Source: JBLWXV01 sp048267245
Lineage (GTDB): Bacteria; Bdellovibrionota; Bacteriovoracia; Bacteriovoracales; Bacteriovoracaceae
Assembly (NCBI GenBank): GCA_048267245.1
Contig: JBLWXV010000002.1
Coordinates: 248,001 to 312,000, forward strand
Length of the DNA stretch: 64,000 nt
Reading direction: 5' to 3'
Below are positions 17,217-26,366 of the stretch, in pieces. The position numbers and the translations under genes are program-made. Each line of letters begins with the position of its first letter. Position 1 is the stretch's first letter. The notes below the pieces were generated by a model. The model ran no database searches. It saw only the letters and a list, made by a program, of their open reading frames with translations, and was not told the origin of the DNA.

Positions 17217-18158
17217 ATGATGACAGTGCTCAAAGCATCGATCGGTCGCTTTTTAAAAGATGAGGAGGCGAAATTTCGCATTCTCACCGCCGTGAGATTT
17301 ACGATGATTCCGCTTGGCTCGTTTATTTTGTTGGGCGGGCTAATCTGGGGCATGCTCACTATTAATCTGCTCTTTATCGAAGCTTATGGCGAACACGGCA
17401 CCTCACAGTTAAGAGAGGCATTCTACGACTCCGTTTTGCTAGCGACGAGTGATATCTTGCCCTGGCTTGGAATCTTTCTCGTTTGCTTAGTCATTGGTGG
17501 CCTATACATGGCCAATATGGTGTTGCGTCCCTTTCAGATTATTGGACGCTACTGCGAAGCTAAGATCGAACACGTTGACTCGAGTTACAATCCAGACTTT
17601 TTTGAGGACTTGAGATTATTGAGCCGATTTAGTGATTTTTTCTTTCTAAAGATGGACCGGGTGAGGACAGGAGAGTTTTCACTGCCGATTGAGATTCCTA
17701 CAATCTTTACTCGAATTCACAAGCCAGTCTTTGAATATAACTTTTTTCTTCAATTTCTACTCTTCACTCTCATTAGTACAATTTGTGCGACTGCTATGGT
17801 TCATATCGTTGCGGTTGATATTTATGATGGAATTGTGAACCTCTCTAAAGAAACTCTCAAGCACGATGGCGCTGTCACTTACTTTTTAAGGTCGCAGTCT
17901 CAAATTTGGGATGTCATCGTTTACTCAATCGTCACTCTTCATACAATCTTGTATATTAGCTTCTTAAATGAGCTCTATAAGAAGGTGGCGACACCTGCTT
18001 TTGGATTCTTTGCTACGATGAGATCCTTTCTCAAGGGAAATACTGGAGCCCGCGTTCATCTTATAGGATATACCTATGTCAGGACGCAAAGCCGTAAGTT
18101 TAACAAGTTTCTCGACTTTGCCCAGGCCGAGTTCAACAGAAGTATAAAAAAGTCTTGA
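17217..18158 (+). CDS. Four-helix membrane protein of unknown function
   Basis: 313 residues from ATG 17217 (an in-frame GTG at 17190 is less likely). Four hydrophobic segments in two pairs, about residues 28-52, 80-102, 180-205 and 228-250, separated by a cytoplasmic loop of about 80 residues; the C-terminal third is soluble and basic. Followed after 53 bases by a DsbA-like lipoprotein gene that seems to have its own promoter. No family recognised. Confidence 0.65.
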   Translation: MMTVLKASIGRFLKDEEAKFRILTAVRFTMIPLGSFILLGGLIWGMLTINLLFIEAYGEHGTSQLREAFYDSVLLATSDILPWLGIFLVCLVIGGLYMANMVLRPFQIIGRYCEAKIEHVDSSYNPDFFEDLRLLSRFSDFFFLKMDRVRTGEFSLPIEIPTIFTRIHKPVFEYNFFLQFLLFTLISTICATAMVHIVAVDIYDGIVNLSKETLKHDGAVTYFLRSQSQIWDVIVYSIVTLHTILYISFLNELYKKVATPAFGFFATMRSFLKGNTGARVHLIGYTYVRTQSRKFNKFLDFAQAEFNRSIKKS

Positions 18159-18182
18159 TATTTTTACAAAACCCCCGACAAT
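18155..18182 (+). promoter_or_regulatory. Candidate sigma-70 promoter of the DsbA-like gene
   Basis: TTGATA (18155-18160), 16-base spacer, GACAAT (18177-18182), giving a leader of about 23 bases to the ATG at 18212. Partial matches only. Confidence 0.3.
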
Positions 18183-18211
18183 TAGGGGAAACGAAAAAAA
18201 GGAAATGTGCC

Positions 18212-19018
18212 ATGTTTAAGTCAACGACACGCAAGTTGTCTCTCCTCTTAGGGATGGGTCTACTCTTTACTGCTTGTAATAACGATGCAGGATTGAAAGA
18301 TCGCATTGCGGAGATTCTAAAGAAGAACCCAGATATCATCGTTAAGTCCATCGAAGAAAACCCTGCGATGTACGTTGAGGCCATTCAAAAAGCTGTGGCG
18401 AGTGCTCAAGATGAAATGAGACTCAAAAGAGAAGAAGAAGAGAAGAAGAAGTATGAAGAGAGCTTCAATAATCCTCTTCAGGCCAATATCCGCGCCGATG
18501 AAGCTATTCGTGGACCAAAAGATGCTCCACTTACTCTCATTGAGTACAGTGACTTTGAGTGTCCATTCTGTGCTCGCGGAAATGATACAGTTACTGAACT
18601 TATGGAGAAGTACAAAGGAAAGATTCGCTTTATCTACAAGCACCTTCCACTTAGCTTCCACCCACAGGCAATGATCTCTGCTCAATACTTTGAAGCTATT
18701 CGCATGCAAAGTCCTGAGAAAGCTTTTGAGTTTCACGATGCCATCTTTAAGGAGCAAGCTAAGCTTAAGCTTGGTGAGAAATTCCTTAAGGCCATCGCCA
18801 AAGATCTTCGCGTTGATATGAAAAAACTTGAAAAAGATATCAACTCTGATGAAGTAATGGCGAGAATCGCTGAAGATCAAAAAGAAGCTGAGAAGTTCGG
18901 AATCCAAGGGACACCAGGCTTCTTGATCAACGGTATTCCTGTGAAAGGTGCCTACCCAGCTTCTTACTTTGTTGAGATTATCAACAAGCTTAAAGAGAAG
19001 GGAAAAGTCAACATCTAA
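18212..19018 (+). CDS. DsbA-family thiol-disulphide lipoprotein
   Basis: 268 residues from ATG 18212, chosen because AGGAAA lies 8-9 bases upstream and because this start exposes a lipobox (LFTAC, Cys22). A helical, charged segment (26-95) precedes a thioredoxin fold with the CPFC redox site (Cys117/Cys120 in 'FSDFECPFC') and a cis-Pro loop 'GTPGFLI'. It resembles the Com1/BdbD-type DsbA group that oxidises or repairs exported proteins. Membrane-anchored in the periplasm. Followed by a strong terminator, so probably monocistronic. Confidence 0.88.
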   Translation: MFKSTTRKLSLLLGMGLLFTACNNDAGLKDRIAEILKKNPDIIVKSIEENPAMYVEAIQKAVASAQDEMRLKREEEEKKKYEESFNNPLQANIRADEAIRGPKDAPLTLIEYSDFECPFCARGNDTVTELMEKYKGKIRFIYKHLPLSFHPQAMISAQYFEAIRMQSPEKAFEFHDAIFKEQAKLKLGEKFLKAIAKDLRVDMKKLEKDINSDEVMARIAEDQKEAEKFGIQGTPGFLINGIPVKGAYPASYFVEIINKLKEKGKVNI

Positions 19019-19043
19019 GCAATAAAACGCTTGAACTTATAAG

Positions 19044-19071
19044 AGGCCCTCACTTGAGGGCCTTTTTTTTT
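19044..19071 (+). terminator. Rho-independent terminator after DsbA-like gene
   Basis: A 9-bp GC-rich inverted repeat (19044-19052 with 19055-19063) runs into nine T. Strong, and 25 bases past the stop. Confidence 0.9.
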
Positions 19072-19238
19072 ACATTTTCCCTAGTGAAGTCGAAAGTATT
19101 TGGCAAGTAAAACCCTAATGTGCCCACCAGAACGCTCTTTTGAACGATTGATTTCAAAAAAACCATTGTCAATCGGAGTTTTGTCATTAAGAATTTTACT
19201 TACCTTATCAACTATAAGATTTTTCTTAGGAGAAACAG

Positions 19239-19517
19239 ATGAACAGAAAAGAACTTATCGAAACAATTCTTAACGACAAAGGCCTTACTCACCTTACAAA
19301 AAAAGATGCTGATCACTTCGTATCTACAATGCTTGACGTTATCAAGAAATCAGTAAAGAAAGGTGACGACGTTTCTTTGATCGGTTTTGGTACTTTCTCT
19401 AAAACTCGTCGTGCTGCTCGTACAGGTGTTAACCCTGCTACAGGCGAAAAAATCAAAATCAAAGCTAAGACTCTTCCAAAGTTCCGTCCAGGGAAAGCTT
19501 GGAAAGAAATGATGTAA
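19239..19517 (+). CDS. HU-family DNA-binding protein
   Basis: 92 residues, the normal HU/IHF size. Basic histone-like nucleoid protein that bends DNA non-specifically. It shows the family core 'SLIGFGTFSKTRRAARTGVNP' (split: GFGTF, then the arm 'RTGVNPATGEKIKI') and the C-terminal 'PKFRPGKAWKE'. AGGAG lies 8 bases before the ATG. It has its own terminator. Codon use is more strongly biased than its neighbours, as expected for an abundant protein. Confidence 0.95.
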   Translation: MNRKELIETILNDKGLTHLTKKDADHFVSTMLDVIKKSVKKGDDVSLIGFGTFSKTRRAARTGVNPATGEKIKIKAKTLPKFRPGKAWKEMM

Positions 19518-19550
19518 TTAAAAAAACTGAAAAGTTTTTATTACATAATG

Positions 19551-19575
19551 AGAGCACCCACTGGGTGCTCTTTTT
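19551..19575 (+). terminator. Rho-independent terminator of HU gene
   Basis: GC-rich inverted repeat (19551-19558 with 19564-19571) followed by a run of five T, 33 bases after the HU stop. Confidence 0.88.
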
Positions 19576-19615
19576 ATTTGTGCTAAAATATTCTCATCTT
19601 TAGATGAGGTTACCC

Positions 19616-22318
19616 ATGCACAAGATTCTGACTTTCGGCAGAGACTATCCGAGGCTCACCGGAATCTTTCTCTTTTTACTCACAGCACTTTCACTCTATC
19701 GACTGCCCAGGCTCGAATTTGATTTCACCCTCGATAGACTTCTCATGGATGGCGACCCTAGGGCCGCAATCTACACAGAAACCACAGAGGTCTTTGGCTC
19801 CGATAATATTACGACTGTCTATATTAGGGATGAAAATCTCTTTAGCGCAGAAAAACTGAAGCTCATTAGAGAATCTATAAGGGACATTGAAAAGCTTGAA
19901 AAAGTGAGTAAGGTGGAGAGCTTATTTAACTCTACTAGTTTTAGTAATGTCGGCGACACTCTCTCAACACTTCCTCTCTTTGATGTCATCCCTGAGGAGC
20001 AGGCAGAAATCGATACTCTTGTTGCCGTGGCCCACAATAACCCACTCTTTAATAAGAAGCTGATTGCTGAAAAGGGCAAGGTTATTGGTCTTCAGGTTCA
20101 CGCCATCGTGGGCGATCACGACGCCGAATTTAATCGACATCTTTCCGAATCCCTTGAAGTTCACGTTCAAAAGCTTAAGCCGCACTTTGATGATGTTTTT
20201 CAACTAGGTACGCCGATAATCTATGATTCGATCGGACAGGGAATTATTGGAGATCAAAAGCTTCTGCTCCCGCTGATCTTCTTTGTGATTGCGGCTTCTA
20301 TGTTCTATTTCTTGCGCATGTTCTCGGGCGCCTTTTTGCCGCTCGCAACCGGCGCCCTCTCGCTCTTGTGGACGTTGGGCTTTATGACCTACGTGGATAT
20401 TCCGGGCCACTTGCTCATCTCAATGATGCCCCTGATGCTCTTTATTATTGGGGCCACTGAAGATACGCATATTATGTCTGAGTATATCGAGGGGCTTGAG
20501 CACGAGGGAGACCGCTCGGGGGCGATCACTTACTTTGCTAAAAAGATTGTTGTGGCGATTCTCATGACGTCAGCGACAACGATTATTGGCTTTGCCACTG
20601 TAACGGTGAATAAAATCATCATGCTAAAAGAATTTGGCCTGGTGCTGGCGGTGGGTCTCTTTTTTAATTTTATCGTCACTGTTCTCTTTATTCCTTGGTT
20701 CTTATCGTTTTTTGGAGAAAAGAAGAGTCCCTTTGCTGGTTCAGTCGAAGATAATGAAAAGTTCTCTGCTAAGCTCTTTCGCAAGCTCGCAGACATCATC
20801 TATTCGGTCACACTTCATCGCAAGGCGCTACTGATTCTATCGATTATCATCTACTCAGCATTCACGCTCTACCATGGTCAGGATGTAAAGGCCGACAACG
20901 GAGCGCTTTCAAACTTCAAGGCCGACAGTGAAATTAGAAGGGACGTGGTGACTTTTAATGAATCATTTCCGGGGATTACTAATTTCTACATCACTCTTAA
21001 AGCTGAGGGGAGTAAGCCATTTCGAAAGCACCAGAATCTTCAAAAAGTCTTAGAGATTTTTGAATTTATCGAACACTCAAAAGTTTGGGGGGGCGCGCGA
21101 AGTTTTGCCGAGATGATTGCACTTGTTAATCGTGAACTTAATGAAGGTAAACCCGAGGAATTTAGAATTCCAGACAATGACGCTCTCATCTCTCAGTATC
21201 TGCTCTTCTTTACCCGCCCTGATATGGAGCACTTTGTGAGTGCTGACTACTCGAGGGCCAATATTGTAGTTAATCACCAGATCATTAGCTCTCACAAGTA
21301 CATCGAAGAGCTTGAAGTACTTAAAGGACAGTTGACGGAGATGCTCGCTGGCACTGGGATTACCTTTGATCTTACCGCCAAGTCGATTCTCAACGCCGAG
21401 GCAGGCGAGACCATTGTGACCTCACAAATTGAAAGTATTATTTTGACCGTCTTTATGATCTTTATTCTGATGGCGATTCTTTTTTGGAGCTTTAAGGTCG
21501 CTCTGCTCTCAATTGTGCCAAATGTTCTTCCCATTTTTGGCTTCTTTGGCTTTATGGGCCTCTTTGATATTCCGCTAAATATTGGAACTAGTGTTATTGC
21601 AGTGATCTCAATCGGGATTGCCGTTGACGACACGATTCACTTCTTCTTTAGATTTAATGAATACCTCAAAGAGTTTGGGACTAAAGAAGAAGCTCTTAGA
21701 GCGACACTTAAGGCCGAAACAAGACCAATGGTCACGACCTCACTTTCGCTTGCGCTAGGCTTGAGCCTGGCGGGTCTAGCGAGCTTTGTGCCGATCATTG
21801 CCATGGGGACGCTCACCGCCCTGGTGATGGTCTTTGCTCTAATCTCTGACCTCTTTGTGACTCCACAGGTGCTCATGAGTGGAAACTTCAAAGGCTTTGT
21901 GACAGTACTCGATTTGTGGGCCTGTAAGGTTCCCAGTCAGTTCTGGAAAATAACTGAGTATATGGGACAGATGAGTGTGGACGAGGCCAAGAGGTTGCTC
22001 CTTGGCGTAAAGATTATTGCCAATCGCCGCAGAGAACCCAAGCCGGTGGAATCCCCAGAGTTCTTTGTCTTAAGGGGCAGGGTGGAACTCGTGCGCAAGG
22101 CATCTCGCCAAGGCGAAGAGGGTGAGCTCATTTCAGTGCGCGCCCTCGAGGCCGGGGCGATGGTGAGAGAGAAAACCGACGAAAATAGTTACTACGTATT
22201 GACGACTGGATCAGAGATCATTCCCATCGATAGAGTTTATTTGAAGCGCTTCGGGCAAATTTTTCCTAGCCGCTTGGCCGAGGTGGAAAAAAAGTTCCCT
22301 GAAATTGCAGCCCCTTGA
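19616..22318 (+). CDS. RND/MMPL-type exporter with C-terminal cNMP-binding-like domain
   Basis: 900 residues from ATG 19616 (GAGG 6 bases upstream; an earlier ATG at 19604 is less well placed). Two repeats of one plus five membrane segments, each with a large periplasmic loop. Repeat motifs such as 'GATEDTHIMSEYIEG' and 'GIAVDDTIHFFFRFNEYLKE' place the proton-relay Asp residues as in the MMPL/hopanoid-exporter branch, which usually exports lipids. After the last helix a soluble tail has a segment (about 815-855) starting 'EFFVLRGRVELVRKA' that looks like the beta-roll of a cyclic-nucleotide-binding domain, without the usual phosphate-binding cassette. No adaptor or outer-membrane channel gene is adjacent. 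Confidence 0.85.
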   Translation: MHKILTFGRDYPRLTGIFLFLLTALSLYRLPRLEFDFTLDRLLMDGDPRAAIYTETTEVFGSDNITTVYIRDENLFSAEKLKLIRESIRDIEKLEKVSKVESLFNSTSFSNVGDTLSTLPLFDVIPEEQAEIDTLVAVAHNNPLFNKKLIAEKGKVIGLQVHAIVGDHDAEFNRHLSESLEVHVQKLKPHFDDVFQLGTPIIYDSIGQGIIGDQKLLLPLIFFVIAASMFYFLRMFSGAFLPLATGALSLLWTLGFMTYVDIPGHLLISMMPLMLFIIGATEDTHIMSEYIEGLEHEGDRSGAITYFAKKIVVAILMTSATTIIGFATVTVNKIIMLKEFGLVLAVGLFFNFIVTVLFIPWFLSFFGEKKSPFAGSVEDNEKFSAKLFRKLADIIYSVTLHRKALLILSIIIYSAFTLYHGQDVKADNGALSNFKADSEIRRDVVTFNESFPGITNFYITLKAEGSKPFRKHQNLQKVLEIFEFIEHSKVWGGARSFAEMIALVNRELNEGKPEEFRIPDNDALISQYLLFFTRPDMEHFVSADYSRANIVVNHQIISSHKYIEELEVLKGQLTEMLAGTGITFDLTAKSILNAEAGETIVTSQIESIILTVFMIFILMAILFWSFKVALLSIVPNVLPIFGFFGFMGLFDIPLNIGTSVIAVISIGIAVDDTIHFFFRFNEYLKEFGTKEEALRATLKAETRPMVTTSLSLALGLSLAGLASFVPIIAMGTLTALVMVFALISDLFVTPQVLMSGNFKGFVTVLDLWACKVPSQFWKITEYMGQMSVDEAKRLLLGVKIIANRRREPKPVESPEFFVLRGRVELVRKASRQGEEGELISVRALEAGAMVREKTDENSYYVLTTGSEIIPIDRVYLKRFGQIFPSRLAEVEKKFPEIAAP

Positions 22319-22389
22319 GAGACTTTCGTCGAATTTTTGACACCAATTAGGCCCAATCGGGGCAAAGGGGTAAGAAATTCCTGCAACTC

Positions 22390-22419
22390 TTGCCCCAGAC
22401 ACTTCCATCTTGCTATAAT
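22390..22419 (+). promoter_or_regulatory. Extended -10 promoter of the flagellar operon
   Basis: TATAAT (22414-22419) preceded by TG in the extended -10 position (22411-22412), with TTGCCC at 18 bases spacing (22390-22395). It lies 40 bases before the fliL ATG. No sigma-54 or sigma-28 motif was seen here, so this operon, which encodes sigma-28 itself, appears to be read by the housekeeping sigma factor. Confidence 0.6.
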
Positions 22420-22458
22420 TTTGACGTAGGGCCATTTAACAGGCCCACTCAACCACGG

Positions 22459-22998
22459 ATGGATGAGAAGATGGCCGAAGAACTCACTGAAGAACAACTC
22501 AAAGAAGCAAAACCAAAGTCTTCAAATCCTTTGTTAACAGTCTTGCTACTCGTGAACTGCGCACTTATGGGAGCGGTTGCTTATTTTCAATGGCAATCAC
22601 ATCAGAAGTGGGCTTCTCAAAGTTCAGTGAGCGATATTAATAAAGCAATTACCGCTGAAGGCGAAGAAGGTGGAAGCATCACTCCTCCTTCTAAGAAATT
22701 TTTAAAAGATCTCGATCCATTTACTGTGAACCTCGCTCAGGGAGACGGCCCTCGTCGCTTTGCTCGAGTGAGTATGGTTCTCACCTTTGATGAACAAGTA
22801 AATGATTCTGCATTTAAGCCAATTGAGCCTAGAGTGCGCGATTCAATCATCAATCTTCTCAACTCTAAAAGACCTGAAGATCTTTTAAAGGAAGAGGGGA
22901 AAAATATTTTGAAAGAGGAAATCAAGTCAGCGATCAACTCCTTTCTCGTCGAAGGAAATGTCACTGATATTTACTATGTAAACTTTCAAATCAACTAA
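22459..22998 (+). CDS. fliL: Flagellar basal-body-associated protein FliL
   Basis: 179 residues. Inner-membrane protein that forms a ring around the stators and supports torque. One membrane segment (about 25-43, 'LLTVLLLVNCALMGAVAYF') and a periplasmic domain with the FliL core 'KDLDPFTVNLA' and a late 'LNSKRPEDLLKEEGKN' stretch. The frame runs back to 22390, but the start lies after the promoter; ATG 22459 or ATG 22471 are both possible and neither has a clear ribosome binding site. First gene of the flagellar operon. Confidence 0.88.
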   Translation: MDEKMAEELTEEQLKEAKPKSSNPLLTVLLLVNCALMGAVAYFQWQSHQKWASQSSVSDINKAITAEGEEGGSITPPSKKFLKDLDPFTVNLAQGDGPRRFARVSMVLTFDEQVNDSAFKPIEPRVRDSIINLLNSKRPEDLLKEEGKNILKEEIKSAINSFLVEGNVTDIYYVNFQIN

Positions 22999-23056
22999 TC
23001 TAGGGCACACAGTCAAGGAATGACAGTGTGGCGAGAGTTCCCAGGAGGGGAGGTCT

Positions 23057-24091
23057 ATGGCCCAGGTACTAAGTCAAGATGAAGTCGATGCTTTGCTCAA
23101 CGCCGTTAATGATGGCGATGAGGACTCCGGTTTAGGAGGAGGCGGCGGCGATTTCGATGCTGATGAAACCGATGAGAATATACAGACGTATGACCTGACT
23201 AACCAAGACAGGGTTATCCGTGGGCGAATGCCTATTCTCGAAATTATCTATGAGCGCTTTATTCGCTCATTCAGGGTTTCACTGTCGAACTCACTTAGAA
23301 AGATTTCAACAATCTCAATGATCTCAACCGATCTTTTGAAGTTTGGTGAATTCGTCAACACACTTCCGATCCCATCGTGTATGTGTATCATGCGTTTTAA
23401 TGAGCTTCGCGGTCCAGCACTTCTAGTGTTTGAATCGAAGCTTGCCTACGCCATAATCGATTCATATTTTGGTGGAACAGATCGTCCTTTTACAAAGATT
23501 GAAGGTAAAGAATTCACCATGATCGAACTTTCTTTTATGAAGAAAGTAATGGATATGGCAATTAACGATCTGGAAGAGGCTTGGGCGCCAGTTCACCGCA
23601 TTGATGCTCAGTACTTAAGAACAGAGATTAACCCTCAGTTCGTGGGTGTTGTGCCTCCAAGTGACGTTATTATTGCGACTACGCTAGAAGTTGAATTTGA
23701 GTCGGCTTCTGGAACGATTATGATCGTAGTTCCATATTCTACGATTGAACCAATTAAGCAAAAACTTAGTTCAAGCTTCCAAACAGATAACGACATGGCC
23801 GACAGTATTTGGACTCAGGCGATGAATGAACACATTAAGCAGGCTTTTGCCACGCTGACTGTGAAGCTTGGTGAAACTGAGATGACTGTTGGTGATCTTG
23901 TGACGCTTGAAAAAGGTGACATCATCCCGCTCAATCAAGAAGCCTCGGGCGAAGTGAAGGTTGAAGTCGAAGGGGTGGATAAGATGAGATGTCTTATTGG
24001 AACTCACAAAGGTAACCGCGCTATTCAAATTACTTATATAGATAAAAGTGTCAAACGAGAGCACGCCGAAATGGGAAGTTCGGACTCATAG
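23057..24091 (+). CDS. fliM: Flagellar motor switch protein FliM
   Basis: 344 residues. C-ring protein that binds phospho-CheY and sets rotation direction. The N-terminal CheY-binding peptide 'LSQDEVDALLNAVND' is intact. The CheC-like middle domain (about 55-240) and C-terminal SpoA domain (about 265-335) follow. A very strong ribosome binding site (AGGAGGGGAGG) precedes the ATG. Fifty-eight bases after fliL and 16 before fliN. Confidence 0.95.
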   Translation: MAQVLSQDEVDALLNAVNDGDEDSGLGGGGGDFDADETDENIQTYDLTNQDRVIRGRMPILEIIYERFIRSFRVSLSNSLRKISTISMISTDLLKFGEFVNTLPIPSCMCIMRFNELRGPALLVFESKLAYAIIDSYFGGTDRPFTKIEGKEFTMIELSFMKKVMDMAINDLEEAWAPVHRIDAQYLRTEINPQFVGVVPPSDVIIATTLEVEFESASGTIMIVVPYSTIEPIKQKLSSSFQTDNDMADSIWTQAMNEHIKQAFATLTVKLGETEMTVGDLVTLEKGDIIPLNQEASGEVKVEVEGVDKMRCLIGTHKGNRAIQITYIDKSVKREHAEMGSSDS

Positions 24092-24107
24092 GGCATAGGG
24101 AGGATTC

Positions 24108-24473
24108 ATGGATACTGACAACGTAAGAAAGATTGATGATGTAGATAGAGTAGAGGTTGGTCGTCTTGCTGATGAAATTAAAGCAGGTGACGACGCCCTC
24201 AATAAGCTCAAGGTTCAGAACCTTGATTTTATTCTCGATATTCCTCTTCGCGTAACTGTGGAGCTGGGAAGGACTTCTGTTCAAATTAAGGATCTTCTCC
24301 AATTAGGACAAGGTTCAGTTCTCGAGCTTGATAAGCTCGCTGGTGAGCCACTTGAGATTCTTGTGAACGGCAAGCTCGTCGCTAAAGGCGAGGTTGTGGT
24401 TGTGAACGAGAAATTTGGTATTCGTCTGACAGATATCATTAGCCCAATTGAGCGAATCGAAACTTTGAAGTAG
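24108..24473 (+). CDS. fliN: Flagellar motor switch protein FliN
   Basis: 121 residues. Lower C-ring component and docking site for the export ATPase complex. A short helical N-terminus is followed by the SpoA domain, including 'IPLRVTVELGRTSVQIKDLL' and 'LVAKGEVVVVNEKFGIRLTD'-type strands (residues about 42-118). GGGAGG precedes the ATG by 5 bases. Forms the switch with the adjacent FliM. Confidence 0.95.
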   Translation: MDTDNVRKIDDVDRVEVGRLADEIKAGDDALNKLKVQNLDFILDIPLRVTVELGRTSVQIKDLLQLGQGSVLELDKLAGEPLEILVNGKLVAKGEVVVVNEKFGIRLTDIISPIERIETLK

Positions 24474-24480
24474 GTGCCTT

Positions 24481-25617
24481 ATGCGTTTTAGTTTAATCTT
24501 CCTTTCTCTGTTCTTTTTCCTCGTGAGCCTCTCGACTTGGGCCAAGGGCAAGATTACTGCTCTAGACTACAAGACGAGTGGCAATGTTGGCGTTGTGAAC
24601 GTCAAGGTTGAAGGGGATTGGGATGGAACGCCCGCTCTGACAATCAAAGACAATATTGTTCAAGTCTCCCTAAATGATGCCTTCGTTTGGCCAAAGATCG
24701 AAAAGAAAGTCGCCGCTGAGACAACACTCACGGCCTATCAATTTGATAAGGAAAACGTGAGAGTTCGCGCCATCCTTGATGGTACTCTTTCAGAAACTGA
24801 GGCCAAAAAAGTCTCAGTTGTTATGGGAAGTGATGGTTTTGAACTTCGCTATCCAGTAAGAAACACTCAGGCAGCTGCGACGACAAAGGCTGCAACTGCT
24901 ACAAAGGCTAAGAATGCCGCAGATTATGACGAGTCTTATCTTGAAAAGCTCATTCAAGATACCAAGACGACTGAACCTGCTTCGGGCGAAGTGAAGGCTG
25001 CTCCCAAAAAAGTTGTAGCCGCAAACTTCTTTGATGAAACTCCTGTCGAAGCAGCGGTTAAAACTGACACTGTCACAAATACACAAGCCGCTCCTGAGAA
25101 AGAAGATGGCTTTAAGTTAGATGTGGTTGGCTATATTGGTAAATTTGTGGCCTTCCTAGGCCTCATCCTCGCTTTCTTCTATGGCGCAGTTGTGACTCTG
25201 AGAAAGGGCGTCTTTAAGAAAGGGAAACTTAATTTCTTAAATAGCCCTAAAACTGTTGAAGTGCTTAACACAACTTATATTGCTCCCAAGAGAAGCATGA
25301 TGGTTATTCGCGTGGGCAAACAAGTCTTTCTCGTTGGTAGCTCTGAAAATGGACTTCATATGATGGGAGAAATTGATGCTCCTGCTGAACTGATGAAGGA
25401 TGAGGAAGAGAGTGTTCGTGGAACAAACTTTGACCTCAATTTGAAGTCTGAAGGAAATACTGAGAGAGAATTTAATCTTAAAGAAGATATTTCTAAGCCG
25501 GCCAAAGTTTCGACAGAAGAAGGGCTAGGCAGTTTTCTTGCTAATTCTCCAAAAGATAAGGTCAGACTTTCTGATCAAATTAAAACTAAAGTTAAGTCGC
25601 TCAAGTCGCTACAGTAA
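24481..25617 (+). CDS. fliO: FliO-type export-gate assembly protein with long N-terminal extension
   Basis: 378 residues, much longer than the usual 100-150 of FliO. Signal-like segment (1-21), a beta-rich AMIN-like domain (about 25-125), a low-complexity Ala/Lys/Thr linker, one membrane segment (about 213-236, 'YIGKFVAFLGLILAFFYGAV'), then the FliO cytoplasmic core ('VEVLNTTYIAPKRSMMVIRV' and 'FLVGSSENGLHMMGEI'). FliO helps FliP assemble. Called from the core motif and its place between fliN and fliP. Seven bases after fliN. Confidence 0.85.
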   Translation: MRFSLIFLSLFFFLVSLSTWAKGKITALDYKTSGNVGVVNVKVEGDWDGTPALTIKDNIVQVSLNDAFVWPKIEKKVAAETTLTAYQFDKENVRVRAILDGTLSETEAKKVSVVMGSDGFELRYPVRNTQAAATTKAATATKAKNAADYDESYLEKLIQDTKTTEPASGEVKAAPKKVVAANFFDETPVEAAVKTDTVTNTQAAPEKEDGFKLDVVGYIGKFVAFLGLILAFFYGAVVTLRKGVFKKGKLNFLNSPKTVEVLNTTYIAPKRSMMVIRVGKQVFLVGSSENGLHMMGEIDAPAELMKDEEESVRGTNFDLNLKSEGNTEREFNLKEDISKPAKVSTEEGLGSFLANSPKDKVRLSDQIKTKVKSLKSLQ

Positions 25618-25627
25618 GGGGATGCGC

Positions 25628-26356
25628 GTGTTAAAGAAGTTATTGGCCATTATTGCATTCATGCCAAGCCTCGCAATCGCTCAGTCGGCCAATCTTCCAG
25701 GGCTCGCGATTAACTTTGGAAACGGCGTTGACCTGGTGGATACCCTCCAGGTTTTAATGCTTTTTACTGTGTTGACGCTGGCACCTGCGATCTTGATTCT
25801 CTGTACATGTTTTACTCGTATCATTGTGGTACTGAGTTTTATGAGACAGGCAATTGGAACGCAGAACCTACCGCCAAATCAGCTGTTGATTGGCTTTGCT
25901 CTTTTTCTCTCAATCTTTGTGATGCAACCAGTGGGAAAGGACATTTACTATCGTGGAATTGAACCCTACATGGCCAAGAAAATTTCAAGCATGCAGGCCC
26001 TCCATGAAGTGGAAAGTGGTCTTCGCGGATTTATGAATAAGCAGGTGAGAAAAGCTGATATTAAACTCTTCTACGATGTAACCGGTGAAGCTGCTCCAGC
26101 GACGATTGAAGATGTGCCGATTCACTTTCTCATTCCCGCGTTTATCATCTCTGAACTTAAGACGGCCTTTCAAATTGGCTTTCTTCTCTATATTCCCTTT
26201 TTGATTCTCGACATGGTTGTGGCCAGTGTGCTCATGGCCATGGGGATGATGATGCTTCCGCCAGTGGTTGTGTCCCTTCCTTTTAAGCTCTTACTCTTTG
26301 TTCTAGTGGATGGCTGGCAGCTCGTTACGGGTTCACTTTTGCGCTCATTTCACTAA
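25628..26356 (+). CDS. fliP: Flagellar export gate protein FliP
   Basis: 242 residues from GTG 25628, chosen because AAGGGG lies 6 bases upstream; ATG 25622 is directly against that site. N-terminal signal peptide, then the four-helix gate protein. 'FTRIIVVLSFMRQAIGTQNL' and 'MGMMMLPPVVVSLPFKLLLF' are diagnostic. Five copies form the core of the FliPQR export channel. Overlaps none of fliO; fliQ follows after 10 bases. Confidence 0.95.
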   Translation: MLKKLLAIIAFMPSLAIAQSANLPGLAINFGNGVDLVDTLQVLMLFTVLTLAPAILILCTCFTRIIVVLSFMRQAIGTQNLPPNQLLIGFALFLSIFVMQPVGKDIYYRGIEPYMAKKISSMQALHEVESGLRGFMNKQVRKADIKLFYDVTGEAAPATIEDVPIHFLIPAFIISELKTAFQIGFLLYIPFLILDMVVASVLMAMGMMMLPPVVVSLPFKLLLFVLVDGWQLVTGSLLRSFH

Positions 26357-26366
26357 GGAGACCTAG

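Noticed and set aside
19799..19806. TCCGATAA on the plus strand
   Set aside because: Also inside the RND gene, with no TAAA-type -35.
20212..20219. An exact GCCGATAA sigma-28 -10 box
   Set aside because: Inside the RND exporter coding region with no -35 element at 11-12 bases and no downstream gene start; chance.
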